Assembly (NCBI GenBank): GCA_038209365.1
Contig: JBBQXS010000009.1
Span: 1 to 64,000 of the forward strand
Direction: 5' to 3'
Length of the DNA stretch: 64,000 bases
Origin: DASQHW01 sp038209365
GTDB taxonomy: Bacteria > Actinomycetota > Acidimicrobiia > IMCC26256 > PALSA-610
The first letter of the stretch is position 1, and every line of letters starts with the position of its first letter. The notes under the pieces are model-generated. The model did not search any database, was not told where the DNA came from, and saw only the letters and a list, made by a program, of their open reading frames with translations. A program made the position numbers and the translations under genes. Shown here piece after piece: positions 59,510 to 64,000 of this stretch.

Positions 59510-59937
59510 TCCTCCTCGTCCTCCGCGTCGGCCGCCACGTCGACCAATTCCTCGTCGACACCTACGAGCTCGTCGGGCGCCACGCTCATCGACCGCGGCG
59601 GCTGGGGATCGGGACGCATCTCGCGGTCGTCACGGTCACCACGGTCGCGATCGCGCCGCCCCTTCGACCGTTGCGTCACCTGCCGCACGCTGTACGGGAG
59701 GAGCGCCATCTCGCGCGCCACGCGGATCGCGCGCGCCACCGCGACCTGTTGCTGCTGGCTGTTCCCGGTGACACGCCGGGCGCGGATCTTCGCCCGCTCG
59801 GACATGAACCGCCGCAGCAGGTTCACGTCCTTGTAGTCGACCCAATCGATGTTCTCGGTCGTGAGGATCGAGGTCTTCTTCTTGATGGGGCGCCGATCCT
59901 TGGACGGCGCGCCCTTCTTCTCTCTGCGCTGTGCCAT
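59506..59937 (-). CDS. rpsR: 30S ribosomal protein S18 with C-terminal extension
   Basis: A 143-residue protein. The first ~80 residues are a normal S18 (IDWVDYKDVNLLRRFMSERAKIRARRVTG, then AVARAIRVAREMALLPYS). Residues ~85-143 are an unusual tail: first basic/Asp-rich (SKGRRDRDRGDRDDREM), then proline-containing and finally acidic (VAADAEDEEE). Typical S18 is ~75-90 residues, so this extension roughly doubles it. It overlaps rplI by four bases and follows ssb by 69 bases. Confidence 0.93.
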   Translation of the reverse strand: MAQRREKKGAPSKDRRPIKKKTSILTTENIDWVDYKDVNLLRRFMSERAKIRARRVTGNSQQQQVAVARAIRVAREMALLPYSVRQVTQRSKGRRDRDRGDRDDREMRPDPQPPRSMSVAPDELVGVDEELVDVAADAEDEEE

Positions 59938-60006
59938 TTCGCCTCTGACTCGCTGGTATCGGGAGAACGGATTTCGGGAGAACGGGGTCGCGCGAGCGGG
60001 GTCTCG

Positions 60007-60486
60007 CTAGAACGGCTCTTCGCCGAACTCGTCGTAGCCGCCGGTGCCCGCGCCGGCGGGGGTGGGTGCAGGGGCGCGCTTGGCCCCGCCATCAGCGGGG
60101 CCGCCGCCACCTGGGCCACTCCGTTCCACCTTGTGGACCTCGGCCGTGGCGAAGCGCAAGCTCGGCGCGACGTCGTCCGCGACGACCTCGACGATTGAGC
60201 GCTTCTCGCCCGACTCGGTCTCCCAGCTGCGCTGTTCGAGGCGGCCGCTCACCACGACACGCGAACCCTTGGTCAGCGACGCGCTGACGTTCTCGGCGAG
60301 CTGACGCCACGCGACCACGTTGAAGAAGCTCGTCTGCTCTTCCCATTCCTGGGTCTGCTGGTTGCGCCACGAGCGATTCACCGCGACGCCGAAGGTCACC
60401 TTCGAGACCCCGCTCGGCGTGTAGCGCATCTCCGGCTCACGCGTGATGTTCCCTGAGATCGTGATGCTGTTCGAATCCGTTGCCAT
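60007..60486 (-). CDS. ssb: Single-stranded DNA-binding protein
   Basis: A 159-residue SSB. The N-terminal OB fold (ITISGNITREPEMRYTPSGVSKVTFGVAVNRSW and TSFFNVVAWRQLAENV) is followed by a glycine/proline-rich linker and the acidic C-terminal tail DEFGEEPF, which binds partner proteins. It lies 13 bases after rpsF. The ATG at 60486 is the family start. Confidence 0.97.
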   Translation of the reverse strand: MATDSNSITISGNITREPEMRYTPSGVSKVTFGVAVNRSWRNQQTQEWEEQTSFFNVVAWRQLAENVSASLTKGSRVVVSGRLEQRSWETESGEKRSIVEVVADDVAPSLRFATAEVHKVERSGPGGGGPADGGAKRAPAPTPAGAGTGGYDEFGEEPF

Positions 60487-60499
60487 GTTCGCTTTCTCC

Positions 60500-60856
60500 C
60501 TACGCGTGTTCCGCCGCCGGCGCACTTCCCGCAGCCCTCGGAGGCCCGTAGACCTTCTCGGGGATGCGGAGCACCATGTGGCGGATGACTTCGTCGGCCA
60601 GGGAGAGCACCCGATGCAGCTCGTCCATCGCTTGCGGTTCCGCACGAGCCTGGGCCACGACGTAGTAGCCCTCCGGCTTGCGCTTTATCTCGTAAGCGAG
60701 ACGGCGCTTGCCCCAGTAATCGACGTGACCCCGTTGGGCGCCACGCGACTCGATCAATTGGAGCCACCGCTCGACGGCTGCCCGGATCGTCTCCTCGTCC
60801 AGGTCCGCGTCGAGGATGATCATCACTTCGTACGGCCGCATTGCCGGCGTCGGCAT
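60500..60856 (-). CDS. rpsF: 30S ribosomal protein S6
   Basis: A 118-residue S6 beginning at the ATG 60856 or 60841. It has YEVMIILDADLDEETI, VDYWGKRRLAYEIKRKPEGYYVV and an alanine-rich C-terminus. A perfect AAGGAGG (60865-60871) lies 8 bases before 60856, so that start is used. It heads the rpsF-ssb-rpsR-rplI operon and in the ribosome pairs with S18. Confidence 0.96.
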   Translation of the reverse strand: MPTPAMRPYEVMIILDADLDEETIRAAVERWLQLIESRGAQRGHVDYWGKRRLAYEIKRKPEGYYVVAQARAEPQAMDELHRVLSLADEVIRHMVLRIPEKVYGPPRAAGSAPAAEHA

Positions 60857-60960
60857 GGCCGGTACCTCCTTCGGACCGCAGCCCGATTGCTGCGGGCCCC
60901 GTTGCCCGGCCGAAGCCGCCGTGGGGGCAGGATCTCGGTTGTGAACCGGTGAAAGCTAGC
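60857..60960 (-). promoter_or_regulatory. rpsF leader with hairpin
   Basis: A stem CCGCAGC/GCTGCGG (60876-60882 and 60889-60895, 6-base loop) sits just upstream of the ribosome site. An extended G/C-rich stem may continue outward with mismatches. In other bacteria S6:S18 binds its own leader; whether this hairpin carries that motif cannot be judged here. Confidence 0.4.
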
Positions 60961-61064
60961 AGATCACTCGACGTGTCCTATCGGGGAGGACGCTACACGG
61001 GGGGTGCGACAGTGACCAGGCTCATCGCAACCTTCCGTCGGGACGGGTTGGTGCCGGAGGTGCG

Positions 61065-61565
61065 TCATGCGCCGCACGCGGCGAGCCCGCCGCCGCTCGC
61101 CGCGCCCGCGACGCGCTCGAGCGCATAGCGGTAGCGGCGCGTGCTCGCGTAGATCGGGCAGGTCGCGTCGCTCCCGGTCGGACACGGCGTCATGCGCTGC
61201 TGGTCGACCGGCTTGCCATCCGCGTCGAAGAAGGAGACATCGAGCGGGAGGGGGGTGTTCGCCATCGTGAACCGTGCGCTCGTATCGCTCTCGAACACGA
61301 AGATCATGCCGTCATAGGGCGCCAGTGATTGCACGTCACGCAATCCCCGCACGCGCTGGCCCTGGGTCATCGCGACGAGCACGCGCAGGCAGCGATCGCC
61401 GAGCGCGAGGCGCGTCTCCCCGAAGTCGCCGAACGGCGCGTCGGCCGCACGCGTCGATTCGATGTGCACGCGCCCACGGTCCCGGCCGCCACCACTCCCA
61501 CACGCGACGAGCAGCGCCGCGCCGGCGACCACCGACGCGGTGACCTTCCGGGCGCGTGACGACAC
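61065..61565 (-). CDS. DUF192-family lipoprotein
   Basis: A 166-residue protein starting at GTG 61565. The N-terminal hydrophobic region with lipobox (LLVACGSG) suggests lipid anchoring. The DUF192 domain contains VAMTQGQRVRGLRDV, SDTSARFTMANTPLPLDVSFFD and a C-terminal RYALE. DUF192 proteins are small beta-barrels of unknown function, sometimes linked to adhesion or cell envelope. It starts nine bases downstream of the panB stop and probably shares a transcript with it. Confidence 0.88.
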   Translation of the reverse strand: MSSRARKVTASVVAGAALLVACGSGGGRDRGRVHIESTRAADAPFGDFGETRLALGDRCLRVLVAMTQGQRVRGLRDVQSLAPYDGMIFVFESDTSARFTMANTPLPLDVSFFDADGKPVDQQRMTPCPTGSDATCPIYASTRRYRYALERVAGAASGGGLAACGA

Positions 61566-61574
61566 GTCGACGTA

Positions 61575-62471
61575 CTACTGCGCGAGCTCGGGCTCGGCGG
61601 TGGTCCCGCCGTACAGGCCGAGCGCGTCGGCCATCTGATCGGTCATGTGGTATGTCTCCGCGCTCGCCGGATACGCGCCGGCCCGCACGTCCGCACAGAA
61701 GCGGGCGATCGCCGCGGTTGCGTCGTCTTCCAGCGTTGCGTACTGCCGGACGAACTTCGGGGCGCGCCGCGCGGTCGTCGAGAAGCCGAGCAGGTCGTGC
61801 CACACGAGCACCTGCCCGTCACAGTGCCGGCCGGCGCCGATTCCGATCGTCGGAACAGCGACCGATTCGGTGATGATCCGCGCCACACCGTCCGGCACGC
61901 ACTCGAGCACGATCGCGAACACCCCGGCGTCGGCGAGCGCGACCGCATCGTCGGCGAGCGCCTTGGCCGCCTCGAGTCCCTTGCCCTGCACCTTGAACCC
62001 GCCGAGCGCGTGGATCGACTGGGGGGTGAGCCCGATGTGGCCCATCACCGGGATCTCGGCGTCGATGATGGCGCGCACCGCGTCGACGCGCTTGCGCCCG
62101 CCTTCGAGCTTCACGGCGCCTGCACCGGCACGGATGAGGCGCGCCCCGTTGTGCACGGTCTCCTCCGTGCTCACGTGATAGCTCATCCATGGAAGGTCGG
62201 CGACCACGAGTGCCCGAGGTCGCGTCCGCGCGACCGCGCCGACGTGGTGCGCCATGTCGTCGGTGGTGACCTGCAGCGTGTCTTCGTAGCCCAGCACGAC
62301 CATCGCGACCGAGTCGCCGACGAGGATGATGTCGACTCCGGCGGCGTCGACCGTACGTGCCGACGGCGCGTCATACGCGGTGACCATCACAAGCGGTGTG
62401 GTATCGGCGCCCTCGCCTTTGTGAGCGGCAACGTCGGGCGCCGTGACACGGCGCGCTGCGCGAGCGGTCAT
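61575..62471 (-). CDS. panB: 3-methyl-2-oxobutanoate hydroxymethyltransferase
   Basis: A 298-residue TIM-barrel enzyme of pantothenate synthesis (ketoisovalerate + 5,10-methylene-THF to ketopantoate). Blocks visible: VMVTAYDAPSARTVDAAGVDIILVGDS (Mg-binding Asp), ADLPWMSYHVS, VKLEGG, VMGHIGLTPQS, VLECVP and GIGAGRHCDGQVLVWHDLLG. The ATG at 62471 is used; the longer upstream reading lacks similarity. Confidence 0.96.
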   Translation of the reverse strand: MTARAARRVTAPDVAAHKGEGADTTPLVMVTAYDAPSARTVDAAGVDIILVGDSVAMVVLGYEDTLQVTTDDMAHHVGAVARTRPRALVVADLPWMSYHVSTEETVHNGARLIRAGAGAVKLEGGRKRVDAVRAIIDAEIPVMGHIGLTPQSIHALGGFKVQGKGLEAAKALADDAVALADAGVFAIVLECVPDGVARIITESVAVPTIGIGAGRHCDGQVLVWHDLLGFSTTARRAPKFVRQYATLEDDATAAIARFCADVRAGAYPASAETYHMTDQMADALGLYGGTTAEPELAQ

Positions 62472-62579
62472 CTCGACGATCCTCCACCGTCCAGGGCACC
62501 CTCGGCTCCCGGCGGCACCGCAAGGGTACCCAAACAACGGCCCTGACGCACTCGGGCGATCGGCGTCAGAATCACGCTC

Positions 62580-62777
62580 GTGACCGGACGAGCATGTGAG
62601 AACTGCGGGTTCGTCGACGAGGAGCTCGTGATCGTGCGACGCGTCTATGTCGTGCCGGAGACCTGGGAGCACCCGCCGTCGCACACGGTCGTTCCCGAAC
62701 CGGAGCCGTGGTGCATCTCGTGCGCGTCGCAGTACCCGTGCGAGCCGGTCGGCGAAGAGCCCTACGACGCGAGTTGA
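62580..62777 (+). CDS. Small zinc-ribbon-like protein (65 aa)
   Basis: It begins with GTG at 62580 as VTGRACENCGFVDEELV and ends DAS. Two CxxC knuckles (ACENCG near residue 6 and WCISCAS near 46), spaced about 36 residues apart, suggest one Zn site. The middle is beta-like (VRRVYVVPETW). No family name can be given. It is divergent from panB and converges on the AAC(3)-like gene with a 3-base gap. Confidence 0.7.
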   Translation: MTGRACENCGFVDEELVIVRRVYVVPETWEHPPSHTVVPEPEPWCISCASQYPCEPVGEEPYDAS

Positions 62778-62780
62778 CCG

Positions 62781-63551
62781 TTACGTGCGGTTGGCGTTCA
62801 TCCACGCGACGGCGAAGTCCACGATCGCGCGCTGCGACATCCGCTGGGCCGTCCCGCCTCCGGCATGTCCTGTCTGTTCCTGGCCGGTCGCCGCGAACGC
62901 GGCGCCGATCTTGTCGAAGTCGCTGCTGTCGATCTCGTCTTCCTCGTACACGACCCACTGCCGTCGCCCGTCGGCGAGCATCGGCGAGCCGTTCCAAATT
63001 GTCTTGCGCATGACGTCCGCGCGCGCCTCCGCGAGATGCAATGACGTGTTGTTGTTGTGGCCGACGCCGAGCAGGAGCACCAGCGCGTCACGGTCATAGC
63101 AGTGCGCGAGCGGCGAATGCTCACCAAGACCCGAGTCGAGGCGGTGGTCGGCAACGATCGCGCCGGCGAGCGGGCCGAGCGCGACGAAGGAATGGCGTGG
63201 GTGCGCACTCCGGACGACGCCGGGAACATGCCGGAAGCACTCGACGATGGCGCCCATCTCCCGCGTCGGCGTGACCTGCGGATCGAAGGGCGTGGTCTCG
63301 GCCCGAATCACGGACCACCAGGCCTCCGGCACCGGCGGGTGCTTCCAGAGGCTCGGCTCACTGAGATGACCCGAGTGGGCCGGCATCACGAGCGTTCCCC
63401 CCGGGCCGACGACCTGTCGGAGGGCTTCCACGACGGCCTGTGCGCCGCCCGCGACCCACCCGAGTCGCGAGAGCGACGAATGCACGATCACGGTCGCGCC
63501 CTCGGGCACCCCGAGTGCGCGCAGATCGCGTGCGAGCGACCGAAGGGTCAC
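62781..63551 (-). CDS. AAC(3)-family N-acetyltransferase
   Basis: A 256-residue protein of the aminoglycoside N3-acetyltransferase fold. Signatures: VIVHSSLSRLGWVAGGAQAVVEAL near the N-terminus, VMPAHSGHLSEP, SAHPRHSFVALGP, SPLAHCYDRDALVLLLGVGHNNNTSLHLAE. Chromosomal relatives often act on other small amines, so resistance is not implied. The GTG at 63551 has GAGG seven bases upstream; a longer reading from 63590 is possible but lacks a ribosome site. Confidence 0.88.
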   Translation of the reverse strand: MTLRSLARDLRALGVPEGATVIVHSSLSRLGWVAGGAQAVVEALRQVVGPGGTLVMPAHSGHLSEPSLWKHPPVPEAWWSVIRAETTPFDPQVTPTREMGAIVECFRHVPGVVRSAHPRHSFVALGPLAGAIVADHRLDSGLGEHSPLAHCYDRDALVLLLGVGHNNNTSLHLAEARADVMRKTIWNGSPMLADGRRQWVVYEEDEIDSSDFDKIGAAFAATGQEQTGHAGGGTAQRMSQRAIVDFAVAWMNANRT

Positions 63552-63601
63552 GACGTCACCTCGACGCGCGACCTCTGCTTCGTCCGGCACGACGCAAGCG
63601 G

Positions 63602-63967
63602 TCAGCTGGCGTGGAGGCGGCCGTGGAGCGACTGCCGGCGGAGATGGTTCCAGCGGCACTCGACGCAGACCTCGACGTCGTAGCAAGCGAACTCGTCGCA
63701 CGACGCGCCGAGCTTCCGCAGCTCGGCCTCGTTGCTGATCGCGCGGCCGTTCGCCTGCTTCAGCTTGTCGCCGTATACGTACGACACCAGCCGCAGGTTC
63801 GTTGCGCCACAGACCGGGCACTCGTCGGCGAGGTCACTGCCGATGCACTGCGCCGCCCGCATGAGCTCGGGATGCGCGTCGCACACCTCCAGACGCGTGA
63901 GCGCGCCGCGGCGGAAGTCGCGCAACACTGCACGGCGGGCCAACGCGTAGTCGGTGACGCGATGCAT
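63602..63967 (-). CDS. DUF5318 family protein
   Basis: A 121-residue actinobacterial protein. DFRRGALTRLEVCDAHPEL and the zinc-like cysteine pair CPVCGATNLRL near the middle, then VCVECRWNHL near the C-terminus, form a likely metal site. Family function unknown. The start is the ATG at 63967. It lies just upstream of the AAC(3)-type gene on the same strand, and the two may be co-transcribed. The last 33 bases of the window after it show nothing. Confidence 0.9.
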   Translation of the reverse strand: MHRVTDYALARRAVLRDFRRGALTRLEVCDAHPELMRAAQCIGSDLADECPVCGATNLRLVSYVYGDKLKQANGRAISNEAELRKLGASCDEFACYDVEVCVECRWNHLRRQSLHGRLHAS

Positions 63968-64000
63968 CGTGGCGGAAGTGTAGAGGCGCAGGTCGTTGCA

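Noticed and set aside
62781..63551. Acquired aminoglycoside resistance gene
   Set aside because: The fold is AAC(3)-like, but no mobile element is nearby and the gene lies next to a typical chromosomal DUF5318 gene.

Overview
The window is a GC-rich actinobacterial chromosome segment. Markers that support this are the BldC-type and HspR-type regulators, NucS, the DUF5318 and SCO6745 families, heavy GTG start use and gene pairs joined by GTGA/ATGA overlaps. The combination suggests an uncultured or metagenome-assembled member of the class Acidimicrobiia, but this lineage call is inferred from gene content only. No rRNA, CRISPR array, prophage or intact insertion sequence is visible. The extreme left end (1-249) is a near-perfect inverted repeat and is probably a contig-end artefact.

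Layout. 0.2-10.6 kb is a mixed accessory region: DUF1214 protein, methyltransferase plus kinase-like pair, Tat lipoprotein phosphoesterase, cupin, PhyH-like dioxygenase, SGNH hydrolase, a truncated deacetylase beside tRNA-Lys, a sulfotransferase and a cold-shock gene. 11.3-11.6 kb is a tRNA-Glu/Asp/Phe array with a terminator, followed by bldC. 12.2-24.7 kb is the purine cluster: purM-purF, cysC, purL, then purA-purD-purB-purC-purS-purQ with an extra methyltransferase, nearly all with 4-bp overlaps. 24.9-31.8 kb holds an esterase, an NAD(P)-binding protein and an operon of class II aldolase, amidohydrolase and AMP-ligase, which looks like a degradation pathway of unknown substrate. 31.8-38.4 kb is a dnaK-grpE-dnaJ-hspR-clpB chaperone run with its own repressor gene. 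38.6-42.2 kb holds a cyclic-nucleotide-binding protein, a membrane-anchored HdrD-like iron-sulfur protein and an RDD protein. 42.3-49.9 kb is tRNA-Gly followed by cell-surface glycan genes, including two fusion proteins. 49.9-55.2 kb is mixed metabolism (GNAT, SCO6745, amidase, alcohol dehydrogenase, membrane proteins). 55.3-60.9 kb is information processing: nucS, purU and rpsF-ssb-rpsR-rplI-dnaB, with an intein in dnaB and a cluster of DnaA-box-like sites before dnaB. 61-64 kb holds DUF192, panB, a zinc-ribbon protein, an AAC(3)-family protein and DUF5318.

Most unusual signals. (1) A ~44-bp repeat occurs four times (27029, 27080, 27864, 51086), each copy ending at or just before a start codon. 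It encodes RTQRSxGRRSEGAM-like mini-ORFs whose stop overlaps the next start (TAATG) and, in one case, whose start overlaps the previous stop (ATGA). (2) A composite palindrome occurs twice (5529, 15364). (3) DnaA-box-like motifs, one of them a perfect TTGTCCACA, are packed between rplI and dnaB. (4) DnaB carries a 214-residue mini-intein. (5) Two multidomain glycan enzymes are encoded convergently with overlapping ends.
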